From JACDEA01 sp963742585 (GTDB taxonomy: Bacteria > Actinomycetota > Acidimicrobiia > Acidimicrobiales > JACDEA01), in contig CAVUMI010000009.1 in NCBI GenBank assembly GCA_963742585.1, forward strand, positions 1,736,001 through 1,800,000: a stretch of 64,000 nucleotides of DNA, read 5' to 3'. A program made the translations under genes and the position numbers. Positions 34,815 through 43,409 of this stretch are shown in pieces (positions within the stretch are counted from its first letter, which is position 1; each line of letters starts with the position of its first letter). The notes beneath the pieces are model-generated. The model did not search any database, was not told the DNA's origin, and saw only the letters and a program-made list of their open reading frames with translations.

Positions 34815-35165
34815 ATGGCTACGAGGGATGTTGAAGACCGGCTGTCGGACAGCATCCAGCAGGCGGTCGCCGCGGCGTCGCACCCGCAGACGGTGCCGGT
34901 GAACATGTACGAGGCCGATGAGGCGTACGTGGTGATCGTGCCGCTACCGGGCGTGATGGCCGACGACATCGAGGTGAAGGTGGTCGACGGCGACACGTTG
35001 TCGATCTACGCCGAGATGCGCTCCCCGGCGATCAAGGCGTACATCGTCCACGAGTGGAACTACGGCCCCTACGAGCGCACCGTCGACATGCCCGATGACT
35101 GCACCGGCCGGTTCGAGACCAGCTTCGGTAACGGCCAACTCGCGGTGCGGCTACTGAGGAAGTAA
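34815..35165 (+). CDS. Hsp20/alpha-crystallin family small chaperone
   Basis: 116 residues. The alpha-crystallin domain starts VNMYEADEAYVVIVPLPGV and has DIEVKVVDGDTLSIYA; the closing strands (YGPYERTVDMPDDC, TSFGNGQLAVRL) replace the standard GVL motif with GQL. Starts at ATG 34815, beyond the tRNA. Stand-alone. Confidence 0.82.
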   Translation: MATRDVEDRLSDSIQQAVAAASHPQTVPVNMYEADEAYVVIVPLPGVMADDIEVKVVDGDTLSIYAEMRSPAIKAYIVHEWNYGPYERTVDMPDDCTGRFETSFGNGQLAVRLLRK

Positions 35166-35228
35166 TGCTCGAGCAGCCTGCGGCGGAAAGCGCCGCATCC
35201 TCCGCGCCGACGGTGACGACCGAGACCT

Positions 35229-35372
35229 TCAGCCGAGCCTCTCGCCGCGTTCCGACACGCCCTCGTCCATAAGGTCGAGTTCGAGTTCCTCACGGCTGGT
35301 CTCCCGGTCATCCGGCGCCAGTACGGCCTGCTCACGCAACTTCTTGCTGCGTGCGCTTCTGCGCTCGATCAA
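35229..35372 (-). CDS. Possible 47-residue ORF
   Basis: A TTG-initiated frame giving a charged protein (LREQAVLAPDDRETSREELE). Amino-acid balance looks coding-like and it fills part of the 258-bp gap between hsp20 and the next gene, but the start codon is weak and no family is recognised. Confidence 0.25.
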   Translation of the reverse strand: MIERRSARSKKLREQAVLAPDDRETSREELELDLMDEGVSERGERLG

Positions 35373-35422
35373 TGTCAGCCATGGTGAGGATCTACCCGCT
35401 TGAGGTTGGGTAAGAACGCACC

Positions 35423-35902
35423 ATGCCCGTGGAAAAGGAAACGCGATCCGTGCCCCTCGACATGGACGACGGCGAACCCGTTGTCATCGAACAGCAGAAC
35501 GTGGGCGCTGGCGTCGAAATGGGTGGCGGTGAGTTTCCCGATCCGCACACACCACCGCAGCCCCCCGCACCCGGGTCGGTGGCGACCGGCCCCGCCACGC
35601 TGGTCGACGCAATAACCGAACTCGAGGGCGACGGCTTCACCGGCCAGTTCTTGCCGTCCGATAGCGGCCATCTGTTGTGCCTCAACTGCGACACACGCGT
35701 CGCCACCGATGCCGTGACGGTCCATCGCCTCCGCCGCCTCGAGGGCGCATCCGACCCGGCCGACATGGCAGCGGTCGCCGCGTTCGAGTGCCCACGATGC
35801 AGCGCGCGCGGCACGGTCGCGCTCAAGTACGGCCCCGACGCGACGCCCGATGAGGCTGACATCCTCCGACTCCTCGAGAAGGAGACACACCCCGCCTCGT
35901 AG
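35423..35902 (+). CDS. Hypothetical zinc-ribbon protein
   Basis: 159 residues. The first 55 are acidic and Pro/Gly-rich, probably disordered. The second half has CLNC and CPRC pairs about 50 residues apart, forming a likely zinc ribbon, with VTVHRLRRLEGASDPADMA between. The motif layout is common in actinobacterial hypothetical proteins; no function is known. Its stop is ten bases before the epoxide hydrolase start. Confidence 0.6.
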   Translation: MPVEKETRSVPLDMDDGEPVVIEQQNVGAGVEMGGGEFPDPHTPPQPPAPGSVATGPATLVDAITELEGDGFTGQFLPSDSGHLLCLNCDTRVATDAVTVHRLRRLEGASDPADMAAVAAFECPRCSARGTVALKYGPDATPDEADILRLLEKETHPAS

Positions 35903-35911
35903 TGTTCGCGC

Positions 35912-36886
35912 ATGAGCGAACTCGCCCACCGCATCCTGCGAACGAACGGCATCGACATGCACATCGTCGAGCAGGGCGAGGGTCGCCCCATCATCCTCTG
36001 CCACGGGTTTCCCGAGTTCTGGTACTCCTGGCGTCATCAGCTGCCGGCGCTGGCCAACGCCGGCTACCACGTGGTCGCCGCCGATCAGCGCGGCTTCGGA
36101 GAGACCAGCCGACCTGCCGCGGTGGAGGACTACAACATCGTCCAGCTCACCGACGACATGCTCGGGCTCCTCGATGCATTGGGCGAAGAGCGCGCCGTGT
36201 TCGTGGGCCACGACTGGGGCGCACCGGTGGTGTGGAATCTTGCGCAGCGCGCGCCCGACCGTGTCGAAGCCGTCGTGGGAATGAGCGTGCCCTTCGGACC
36301 GCGACCGGCGACCGCGCCGATGACCGCATTGCGCCAGCTGTTCACCGACAGGTGGTTCTACATCCTGTACTTCCAGGAGCCTGGCGTCGCGGAAGCCGAT
36401 CTCAGCGCCGACACCACGAAGTTCCTACGCCGCTTCCTGAGCACTATCTCGGGCGATGCGGCTGACGGCGCGCTCGCCGAAATGGTCAGTCCCCGCGACG
36501 GCCGGGGCATGGTCGACCGCCTCTCGGAACCGCCGGGCGACGAGCTACCGGGCTGGCTCACCGACGCCGACCTGCAAACGATGGCGATGACGTTCGAGAA
36601 GTCGGGCTTCCGCGGCGGACTCAACTGGTACCGCAACTTCGACCGCAACTGGGAGCTGTCCGCGGCGTGGGCCGATCGCAAGATCGACATGCCGGCACTG
36701 TTCATCGCTGGCGACAGAGACCCAGTCATCCTGATGAACAGCCCCGACGCCATGGGGGCGTGGGTCACCGACCTGCGCGACACCTTGCTGCTGCCGGGTG
36801 CCGGCCACTGGATTCAGCAGGAGCGCCCCGGCGATGTCACCGCCGCCCTGCTCGACTTCCTCAGAGGATTGCCCTCAGGAACCTGA
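35912..36886 (+). CDS. Epoxide hydrolase-like alpha/beta hydrolase
   Basis: 324 residues, no signal peptide. The oxyanion segment HGFPEFWYSW is at 31-40, the nucleophile Asp at about residue 101 in VGHDWGAP, and the base His in GAGHWIQQERP near the end; the cap contains NWYRNF, offering a Tyr proton donor. This is the soluble epoxide hydrolase set, though dehalogenases share part of it. Its last 12 bases overlap the convergent STAS gene. Confidence 0.84.
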   Translation: MSELAHRILRTNGIDMHIVEQGEGRPIILCHGFPEFWYSWRHQLPALANAGYHVVAADQRGFGETSRPAAVEDYNIVQLTDDMLGLLDALGEERAVFVGHDWGAPVVWNLAQRAPDRVEAVVGMSVPFGPRPATAPMTALRQLFTDRWFYILYFQEPGVAEADLSADTTKFLRRFLSTISGDAADGALAEMVSPRDGRGMVDRLSEPPGDELPGWLTDADLQTMAMTFEKSGFRGGLNWYRNFDRNWELSAAWADRKIDMPALFIAGDRDPVILMNSPDAMGAWVTDLRDTLLLPGAGHWIQQERPGDVTAALLDFLRGLPSGT

Positions 36887-37219
36887 GCGCTCGATCCTGA
36901 CGAGCTTGATGACCCCGGTCATCTCAAGAAGCTTGGTCACCATCGCGGGAGGCGACTCGACGACCAGCTCGCTGCCCCGCTCGCGCAGCTTCTTGGCGGC
37001 GACAACGAAGACGGCGATGCCCGAAGAGTCGACGAACGAGACGTTCGACAGGTCAAGGGTGATGTCACCGCTCGTCTCGAGCATGGCCGCGTTGAGAGAA
37101 TCGCTGAGGCTCTGGCCGCTGTAGGCGTCCACATCCCCGCGTAAGGCCAGCACTGCGTGCCCGTTCAGCACGCGCACCGCGACCTCAAATCCCGTGTCAG
37201 CCAAGAGCCCGCCCTCCAC
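36875..37219 (-). CDS. STAS-domain anti-sigma factor antagonist
   Basis: 114 residues making one STAS domain: ALRGDVDAYSGQSL, then DLSNVSFVDSSGIAVFV, where the DSSG Ser is the phosphorylation site in SpoIIAA/RsbV relatives. No anti-sigma factor kinase is nearby, so the partner is elsewhere. Confidence 0.85.
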   Translation of the reverse strand: MEGGLLADTGFEVAVRVLNGHAVLALRGDVDAYSGQSLSDSLNAAMLETSGDITLDLSNVSFVDSSGIAVFVVAAKKLRERGSELVVESPPAMVTKLLEMTGVIKLVRIERSGS

Positions 37220-37397
37220 TCAGCGCGGAATGCTATCCGTGCTTAGGCCGTCGGCGACATCCCGTCCTGCGCGCCGTCCCCCAAATGACTAGCCAAAAGG
37301 CGTCATTGTCGGAAACTCGCTTCAGCCCAACGTGCCATCGACCGTTAAGGGCGCACGGGTCGAATTGGGCACCGGTCGGGCAGGAGGGTCGAATCGT

Positions 37398-38867
37398 ATG
37401 GCGGTCGCCCATGTGGCAGAGCAGGAACGGGACGCCGGGCCGCCGGCTCGCGACCTGTTCGCCGGTCTGGTGCCCGCCGCTGTCGGCTTTGCCGCCGCGG
37501 TCCTGCTCCTGACCGTCGGCGCCCTGCTGGCCGGTCCCCCGCTTGTTCGGGACCACGCCAACGGCGCCACTTTGGCGCTGCTCGGCATGGGAGTACCGGT
37601 GCAGTGGTCGGCGCTCTCGGGCCGCGCCGTCGGCACCATCGGTGTCGGCGACCACCCCGCGGTGCTGATCGCCACGCTGGTCGTCGCGAGTGCGACCTTC
37701 GGCATCGGGTGGTTCGCATCACGGCGGCATCCCCGGCGCGGGCTGTGGAGCCTCGTCGCACCCTCGGCGGCATGGTTCAGCGGAATCTGCACGCTCGCCG
37801 CTCTCGTGATCACGCTCGGACGACCGCTCGAGGTGGCCGGCGCGAGCGTCCACGTGGCGCTCTCAGTACCTCTCACGCTCGTCATCAGCGCCGTTTGGGG
37901 TGTCGTCGGCATGTCCGCCGGTGCGTTCCTGGCCCGCCGCGTCCGCCCCACCCATGCTGTCGACACCGCAAGCCCGTGGCTCTTCAAAGGTCCGGGTGCG
38001 GCCATCGTGGCGACCGCGGTGACGATCATCGGTGTCAGCGCGTGCGGGGGCGGGCCAGGCTCGGCGATCACCGCCGCGGCGCGGACCGAGCAGCAGGCCG
38101 CCCCATCGACGACGACGAGCACAACGCTCGCTCCCACCACGACGACGGCGCCTGCGCCGGCCACCGCGGCCGCCACCCGAACCACTTCCGCCCGGGCGGC
38201 GCGTGCACCGAGCAAGCCGGCCACGACATCGACGAGTCCGAACAAGCCGGCCGCCGTGGCTACTGGCTTCGCGCCGGCGGTACCGGGCGTGTACCGCTAC
38301 GACACCTCGGGGTCGACATCGTCACTTCTCGGCAAGCAAGCGTTCTCCGCCGTCAGCACGCTGACCGTTGATCCGCCAAGTGGCACCAAGCAACACTCCG
38401 TCCGAGAGCTCAAGTCGAGCAACGGCGATGGTTTCACGATCGACCAGATCCTCGACTATCGACCCGAAGGTGTGACCGTTGTACGCCAGCGTTTGGTGTT
38501 GACCCAGCGCGGCGACAGGACCGTTCGCACATTGAACGCCGCCCCGCCCACCCTCGTAATCCCGCTCGGACTCGGCGTCGGCACCCATCGAGTCCTCGAC
38601 TTGACGGGCGTCGGCCTTGTTGGCCACGAGGTGGTCGACATTCTTCAAGCGGTAACAGTTACCGTCGCCGGCCAACCTGTCAGCGGAATTCTCGTCCGCA
38701 CCGTGCTCAACGTCAGCGGCGGTGTGTCCGGGACGATCCAGCTCGACCAATGGTGGTCACCCTCGGCGCGCGTGCCGATGAAGGAGCAGCTCACGGCCAC
38801 GATGAAGTCGGGCTTGGCGTCAGTAAAGACGACCTACGACGCCACGATCCAGAAGCTCACGCCGTAG
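37398..38867 (+). CDS. Multi-pass membrane protein with Thr-rich linker and extracellular domain
   Basis: About 489 residues from ATG 37398, supported by an AGGAGG-type ribosome site ten bases upstream. About four to five membrane helices fill the first 230 residues. A Thr/Ser/Ala/Pro-rich linker follows, then a beta-rich extracytoplasmic domain starting GVYRYDTSGSTSS and containing LDQWWSPSARVP. The domain resembles that of the protein at 53.2-54.1 kb. A Cys in VSACGGGPGSA sits at the end of the last helix. Function unknown. Confidence 0.62.
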   Translation: MAVAHVAEQERDAGPPARDLFAGLVPAAVGFAAAVLLLTVGALLAGPPLVRDHANGATLALLGMGVPVQWSALSGRAVGTIGVGDHPAVLIATLVVASATFGIGWFASRRHPRRGLWSLVAPSAAWFSGICTLAALVITLGRPLEVAGASVHVALSVPLTLVISAVWGVVGMSAGAFLARRVRPTHAVDTASPWLFKGPGAAIVATAVTIIGVSACGGGPGSAITAAARTEQQAAPSTTTSTTLAPTTTTAPAPATAAATRTTSARAARAPSKPATTSTSPNKPAAVATGFAPAVPGVYRYDTSGSTSSLLGKQAFSAVSTLTVDPPSGTKQHSVRELKSSNGDGFTIDQILDYRPEGVTVVRQRLVLTQRGDRTVRTLNAAPPTLVIPLGLGVGTHRVLDLTGVGLVGHEVVDILQAVTVTVAGQPVSGILVRTVLNVSGGVSGTIQLDQWWSPSARVPMKEQLTATMKSGLASVKTTYDATIQKLTP

Positions 38868-38872
38868 TCCGA

Positions 38873-39523
38873 CTAACCAGACAGAAAGGTGAACAGCCGT
38901 ACGTCGGGCTCGTACTCGGCCGGTGGACCGAGAAGCCGGTGCGCGCCGACGGTCACCCACAAGCCGGCGGGTGCGTCGAAGCCGATCTCGTCGAAGCCAC
39001 GTGCACGCAACCACTGCCGGATCTGCACCGTGAGATCCGGCTCGTGGTTGTGTCGGGTCCAGAGGACCGTCGCGCCAGGCGCGCACAGCATCGGCAGGAG
39101 ATCGATCGAGTGGGTGACGTCGGCGTCGGTCACGTTGCCCCAGATGCCGCAGAACAGCACCAGGTCGGCGGGCACCGCGTCTCGGTACGCGCTCGAGTGC
39201 GACGCGTCGGCGGTGACCACGTCGACGCCCACGATCCCACCTTCCTTGACCGCAGCACGGGCGATGGCCGCGTTGCGCGGATCCAGCTCGACCAACCGCG
39301 CTGAAACATCGGCGCGCCGTGGGTGGTCGATGAGAACAGGCAAGAGATCGCGACCCTGCCCCGCGCATGCGCTGATGATGCGGATCGGTCCCGCCGGAGC
39401 ACCATCAAGGGCGTCACGAATCCGCCTCTGCACGAGCTGGAGCCGCACGTGCAACGGCGACCCGGCGACGTCGTAGGGCCGATGCCAATCGAACCAGTCG
39501 CGCTCAGGTTTCAACGGGCTCAC
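38873..39523 (-). CDS. Class I SAM-dependent methyltransferase-like protein
   Basis: About 216 residues. The SAM loop is IISACAGQGRDLLPVL, with the acidic residue in ARLVELDPRN and DLVLFCGIWGNV after; the pattern GxGxDLL is a known variant. RHNHEPDL later may be part of the substrate pocket. The GTG at 39523 keeps overlap with the zinc-ribbon gene small; a start at 39535 is possible. The stop is convergent with the preceding gene. Confidence 0.75.
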   Translation of the reverse strand: MSPLKPERDWFDWHRPYDVAGSPLHVRLQLVQRRIRDALDGAPAGPIRIISACAGQGRDLLPVLIDHPRRADVSARLVELDPRNAAIARAAVKEGGIVGVDVVTADASHSSAYRDAVPADLVLFCGIWGNVTDADVTHSIDLLPMLCAPGATVLWTRHNHEPDLTVQIRQWLRARGFDEIGFDAPAGLWVTVGAHRLLGPPAEYEPDVRLFTFLSG

Positions 39524-39644
39524 CAAAGGCGTCACAGTCGGGGTTCTCGCAGACGAACGTGGCATCGACCACGTGCGTCAGTTCTGCGGGTAGCGCCGTG
39601 ACACCGCAGTGCGGACAAATTGGCGCGCGGTCGTCGTCGGTCAC
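39504..39644 (-). CDS. 46-residue zinc-ribbon protein
   Basis: A short GTG-initiated frame with CPHCG at residues 10-14 and CENPDC at about 32-37, i.e. a compact four-Cys zinc ribbon. Its 3' end overlaps the start of the methyltransferase gene on the same strand by about 20 bases, suggesting coupling. No function can be assigned, but the Cys spacing argues against chance. Confidence 0.6.
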   Translation of the reverse strand: MTDDDRAPICPHCGVTALPAELTHVVDATFVCENPDCDAFGEPVET

Positions 39645-39704
39645 GGGCCGAGCGTAGGTCCCGCTCGCGCTCAATTAGCGACGGGAAACGACGATGATGG
39701 AACC

Positions 39705-40358
39705 GTGGAATTGGCTGCGGGACAGACCGCCGAGCGACATGCGCCCCTCATGCGTGGGTGGCTGCATCTGGTGGCGCTCGTAGCTGCCGTCCCCAGCGGC
39801 GTCCTCCTGGTATTGCGCTCCGAGTCGACACTCGCGTTCATCAGCCTCACCGTGTATGCCGCCGCGTTGGTGGGCCTCTACGGCATCAGCTCGGGCTACC
39901 ACCTCTTGCGTTTGTCGGCGGCGGCGCGTGACCGCATGCGACGGCTCGACCACGCCATGATCTACGCGTTCATCGGCGCCTGCTATACGCCCGTATGCCT
40001 GCTCGTCATCGGGGGCGCCCTCGGCATCACGCTGCTGGTTCTGGGCTGGGCCACGGCGTTGATCGGAGTCGGCACCGCGATGTCCCGCTTTGGCTACGGC
40101 CGTGCGGCCACCGCGGGCTACCTCGTGGTCGGCTGGCTCGTCGTCCTCGGCCTACCGCGTCTGCTGACGAAGCTCGATGTCGGCGAGGTCGCGCTTTTGG
40201 GCGCCGGCGGCCTCGCCTACACGCTCGGATTCATCGTGCTCACGACGCGGCACCCCGACCCGATCCCCCGCACCTTCGGCTACCACGAGGTGTGGCACAC
40301 GATGGTGGTGGCCGGCAGCGCGTGCCACTACATGCTGTTCTGGCGTCTCGTCCACTAA
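39705..40358 (+). CDS. Hemolysin III family (YqfA/PAQR-like) membrane protein
   Basis: 217 residues, seven helices. Signature elements are GISSGYHLLRL with the first His, RRLDHAMIYAFIGACYTP, and GYHEVWHTMVVAGSACHYMLFW carrying the C-terminal His set thought to bind zinc. The GTG at 39705 starts the natural N-terminus (VELAAGQTAERH). The function of bacterial members is unclear. Confidence 0.88.
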   Translation: MELAAGQTAERHAPLMRGWLHLVALVAAVPSGVLLVLRSESTLAFISLTVYAAALVGLYGISSGYHLLRLSAAARDRMRRLDHAMIYAFIGACYTPVCLLVIGGALGITLLVLGWATALIGVGTAMSRFGYGRAATAGYLVVGWLVVLGLPRLLTKLDVGEVALLGAGGLAYTLGFIVLTTRHPDPIPRTFGYHEVWHTMVVAGSACHYMLFWRLVH

Positions 40359-40369
40359 CGCCGAACGAC

Positions 40370-41020
40370 CTACAAGCCAGCCTCGTCCAGCCGCGACTCC
40401 AACACGGTCACGCGAGCCTCGAGCTCGGCCAGGCGATCCACGCTGGGCGGCACAGGCGGTGGCTCGTGAGCGGGTGGCGCCGGCCGCTCGGGCGCCGTCG
40501 TGGTCTCGACGCTGTAGGTGTCGGGACCGAGCAGGTGCGCCCACCGGGGCTCCTTCTGGCCCGGGCTGCGCGCCAGGAGTTGCACCAGAGGCGACTCTCG
40601 TGCCGCCAGTGCGGCCAGCGCGGCCTCAACCGCGGACTGACCCTCGAACGGGAACAGCCGCTCCGTGCGGGTGCGAAGTTCCGCCACGGTCTGCGGCCCG
40701 CGGAGGAGCAGCACCGTCACCAGCGCCAGCTCGGACCGATCCAGCTCGACGACCTCGTGGAGTACGTGCCGGTATTTGTCGACGCGCATGCCCTTGCTGT
40801 ACACGACCCGCACCACCCCCGCGGTCCGGAGGTTGGCGAGTGCATTGTCGATCGTGTCCTGCGTGAATGCGACAACGGGGTCGCGATTGGTGGCCTGATT
40901 ACAGGCGGCGATGAGCGCGTTCATCGACAACGGATAGTTGTCGGGCGTCGCCAACTCCTTCTCCGCCAATGCGCCGACGACGCGCTGCTGCGCCGGGCTG
41001 AGCTCGATCACGGTGCACAC
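40370..41020 (-). CDS. YceH family (DUF480) protein
   Basis: 216 residues. LSPAQQRVVGALAEKELATPDNYPLS and NQATNRDPVVAF are diagnostic of the YceH/UPF0502 family, built from two winged helices. A Pro-rich hinge and a short coiled coil (VDRLAELEARVTVLESRL) end the protein. Role unknown. Convergent with hemolysin III, divergent from the S4 gene. Confidence 0.86.
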   Translation of the reverse strand: MCTVIELSPAQQRVVGALAEKELATPDNYPLSMNALIAACNQATNRDPVVAFTQDTIDNALANLRTAGVVRVVYSKGMRVDKYRHVLHEVVELDRSELALVTVLLLRGPQTVAELRTRTERLFPFEGQSAVEAALAALAARESPLVQLLARSPGQKEPRWAHLLGPDTYSVETTTAPERPAPPAHEPPPVPPSVDRLAELEARVTVLESRLDEAGL

Positions 41021-41065
41021 TGTGCCACCGCGGTAGCACTAGGTGCCGTCCCTACTATTTGGGGC

Positions 41066-41428
41066 ATGGAGGGCACCCGTGTCGATCAGTGGCTCTGGGC
41101 CGTTCGGCTTTACAGGACACGCTCCGCGGCCAGCGCCGCCTGCGGCGCGGGGCACGTCCGCATCAACGGCGTTTCGGCCAAGCCCGCCAGCGCGGTCAAC
41201 CTCGGCGATCGCGTCGTAGCGCGTGTCCACGACCGGCAGCGGGAAGTCGAGGTGACCCGGCTGATCGCCCGTCGGGTCGGCGCATCGATCGCGGCCGAGT
41301 GCTACGTCGACCACAGCCCGACCCCGCCGCCCAACGAATACTTGCGTCGTCTGTTCCCGCGGGCGGCCGGCGCGGGCCGGCCGACCAAGCGCGAGCGCCG
41401 CCAGACCGATCGCTTGCGCGATCGCTAA
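41066..41428 (+). CDS. S4 domain RNA-binding protein (HslR-like)
   Basis: 120 residues: the S4 fold at residues 4-60 (TRVDQWLWAVRLYRTRSAA, HVRINGVSAKPA, GDRVVARVHDRQREVEV), then a basic tail (GRPTKRERRQTDRLR). Relatives bind 50S-nascent chain complexes and recycle stalled ribosomes. Start at ATG 41066 from its alignment with the S4 fold. Confidence 0.88.
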   Translation: MEGTRVDQWLWAVRLYRTRSAASAACGAGHVRINGVSAKPASAVNLGDRVVARVHDRQREVEVTRLIARRVGASIAAECYVDHSPTPPPNEYLRRLFPRAAGAGRPTKRERRQTDRLRDR

Positions 41429-41440
41429 GCCCGCCGCCTG

Positions 41441-41902
41441 CTACGGACAGCCGGCGCCGTAGGCCTCGCGTTCGTATTTGTTGTCGCAGCCGGTTCCGTG
41501 CTGGGCGGCCTCGACGAGGTACAGCGGCCCAAACACGTCGCCCTGCTCTTCGAATTGCCGGACGTGAACCATCTCATGGGCCAGTAGGCCACCGACACAG
41601 GTCACCTTGCAGTAGATCCAGTGGCCGAACGTCACACCCGAGACCGTGGGCGGGATCGACGGCATGAAAGTCACGCGCTCGACGCAGTGCACCGGGATCC
41701 CGAGATTCGACGTCGCACAGATGCGCTGCGTACCCCCCGTCAAGGGCGGAAGCAGACTGGCGAACAGATCGGTGAGCGGTGTCGGGTTCCCCGTGACCGC
41801 CGGCGGTACGGGCGCCGCCTCCGCCGGCTTTGCCGCCCACAAACCGCCCGTCATCAGGACCGCAACCAGCGCGGCCACTACTACCTGCCTCCCGGATCGC
41901 AT
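41441..41902 (-). CDS. Secreted HExxH-containing protein
   Basis: 153 residues with a clear signal peptide (VVVAALVAVLMTGGLWAA, cleavage near AEA). The mature part has HEMVHVRQFEEQGD, a zinc-peptidase-type HExxH, and Cys residues in ICATS, HCVER, YCKVTC, GCDN and GC that could make disulfides. Similar HExxH stretches occur in small DUF4157-like proteins not always shown to be proteases. Confidence 0.62.
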   Translation of the reverse strand: MRSGRQVVVAALVAVLMTGGLWAAKPAEAAPVPPAVTGNPTPLTDLFASLLPPLTGGTQRICATSNLGIPVHCVERVTFMPSIPPTVSGVTFGHWIYCKVTCVGGLLAHEMVHVRQFEEQGDVFGPLYLVEAAQHGTGCDNKYEREAYGAGCP

Positions 41903-41944
41903 TGGCGCAGCGTAGATACGTTCAGGCGGTGGCGTCAGGTCAAA

Positions 41945-42683
41945 CTACGCGTACGCGTTGCGAACGAGCGCCGCCACCTCGTCGGCTCTCCGCGAGTTCA
42001 TCCGGCTCGAGCTCGACGAGCGTGCGGTATCCGTCGACGAACGCGTTTACGAGTTCCGGCTTCCCGCCCGACGCCATGAGCGCGGCAAGGGACGTGAGCC
42101 GCGCACCGCGGCCGGCACCGGCCCAGTCGATGCCGACGAGGCCTCCGTCGGGCGCCTGAATGATGTTCGGCCCGCCGAAGTCGATGTGAATCAACGCCTG
42201 CGGTAAGTCGTCCGCGTCATCGATCTCGTCAAGCTCACGCTCGAGGGCGTCGAACTGCTTCCGGATGCCCCGCGACGCTCGAGTCCACGCGGCGGCCATC
42301 AGCGGGCGGAGTACCGCAGCATCCGAGGACCGGGGTCCGCCGGCCTGCGACACGTGGTGCCAGGATCCCGCTGGGCGCGCGACCGCGCCGGTACCCGGCG
42401 GCAAGTGGTGGAGACGTCGGCATCGCCCTCTACCGCAGCAAGCGGCCGGGGAACCGCGAACGCCCGCGCTATCCACCCCGGCTCGTCGGTCGAGCGCGAC
42501 GCCGAACACGCCCGCGTCGAGTTCGTTGATCTGGCGTACTGCGACGTCATAGGTCTGCTCCAGGTGCGCGCGCAGCAGGGCGACGCCGTCGGCCGGGGTC
42601 TTGTTCCACGGCGACGGCTCGGCCGGCCTACCTAACCGACCGTAGACACGCGCGGTGAACGCGCGAATCGGGTCCTCGGCCAC
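41945..42683 (-). pseudogene. Aminoglycoside phosphotransferase-like gene, multiple frame breaks
   Basis: The APH-fold catalytic centre is present (HIDFGGPNI, Brenner-type HxDxxxxN, and GIDWAGAGRG), and the N-terminal KTPADGVALLRAHLEQTYDV is family-like. However, after GVFGVALDR the coherent reading moves to the next frame (GWIARAFAVPRPLAAVEGD), returns near 42410, and shifts again before the natural ending EVAALVRNAYA (stop at 41945). At least three frame changes in 740 bp exceed the rate elsewhere here, so it may be a true pseudogene; indel errors are the alternative. Nothing recognisable lies in the 235 bp upstream. Confidence 0.65.
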
Positions 42684-42918
42684 GCCGCGTTCTATCACCG
42701 GACCGGTCAGGTGCCGTGGTGACGACCCTGAGGTGGTGGAAACGCGCGGGCGTCGTACCCACGGGCTCAGCTTCTGTACGTGGAGCCGCTCACTCGGCGC
42801 TGCCTTGGTTGCGCTGGTGCTCGTCATGGGCCAACCATCGCGCCCCGACGGCGACGAGGCATCGGGAAGCACCCCCTATTACAACGACCCAGGTGGCGAC
42901 GCATGTTAGAAGTCGTGC

Positions 42919-43404
42919 ATGGCGAAGTCATCGACGCGGCTCGTGTTGATCTGTGGGCTTCCCGCCTCGGGCAAGTCGACACTCGCGCGTCAGCTCGCAC
43001 CCAAGCTCCCGGCAATCAGGTTGGATAAGGACGGGTGGGTGACTCAGCTGGGTGCCGATCCGTGGGATGAAGAATTCCGAGTGCGTCTCGAACGTCAGCT
43101 GTGGGTTCTGTCCCGGGACCTCCTCGCCCAGGGTCAGAGCGTCATCTTGGAATGGGGCCACTGGGCGCGAGTTGAACGGGATGAGAAACGGCTCGGGGCG
43201 CGGGCTGTGGGGGTCGGCGTCGAACTGCACTACCTCGATGTGCCCTTGGAGGAGTTGATCTCGCGAGCTGAACGTCGCAATACGTCGGGCGAGTGGACAG
43301 CCGCGCCCATGACACGGGCTCACTTTGAAGAGTGGGCCACGATCTTTCAACCTCCCGACGAGGCGGAGATCCTGTTGTTCGACCCGCCCGTTGTCGAAGG
43401 TTGA
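42919..43404 (+). CDS. P-loop kinase-like ATPase (AAA_33 type)
   Basis: 161 residues. The P-loop GLPASGKSTLA is at about 13-23; KDGWVTQLG and SVILEWGHWARVERD are the usual second and third elements of the zeta-toxin/tRNA-kinase-like family, and RAERRN gives lid arginines. Substrate unknown. No antitoxin-like partner is adjacent. The methyltransferase gene starts five bases after its stop. Confidence 0.8.
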   Translation: MAKSSTRLVLICGLPASGKSTLARQLAPKLPAIRLDKDGWVTQLGADPWDEEFRVRLERQLWVLSRDLLAQGQSVILEWGHWARVERDEKRLGARAVGVGVELHYLDVPLEELISRAERRNTSGEWTAAPMTRAHFEEWATIFQPPDEAEILLFDPPVVEG

Positions 43405-43409
43405 CGCGC

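Noticed and set aside
42655..42909. An 84-codon plus-strand frame with a hydrophobic stretch, upstream of the kinase-like gene
   Set aside because: No ribosome site and its first part is antisense to the broken APH gene; the hydrophobic stretch alone is weak evidence.
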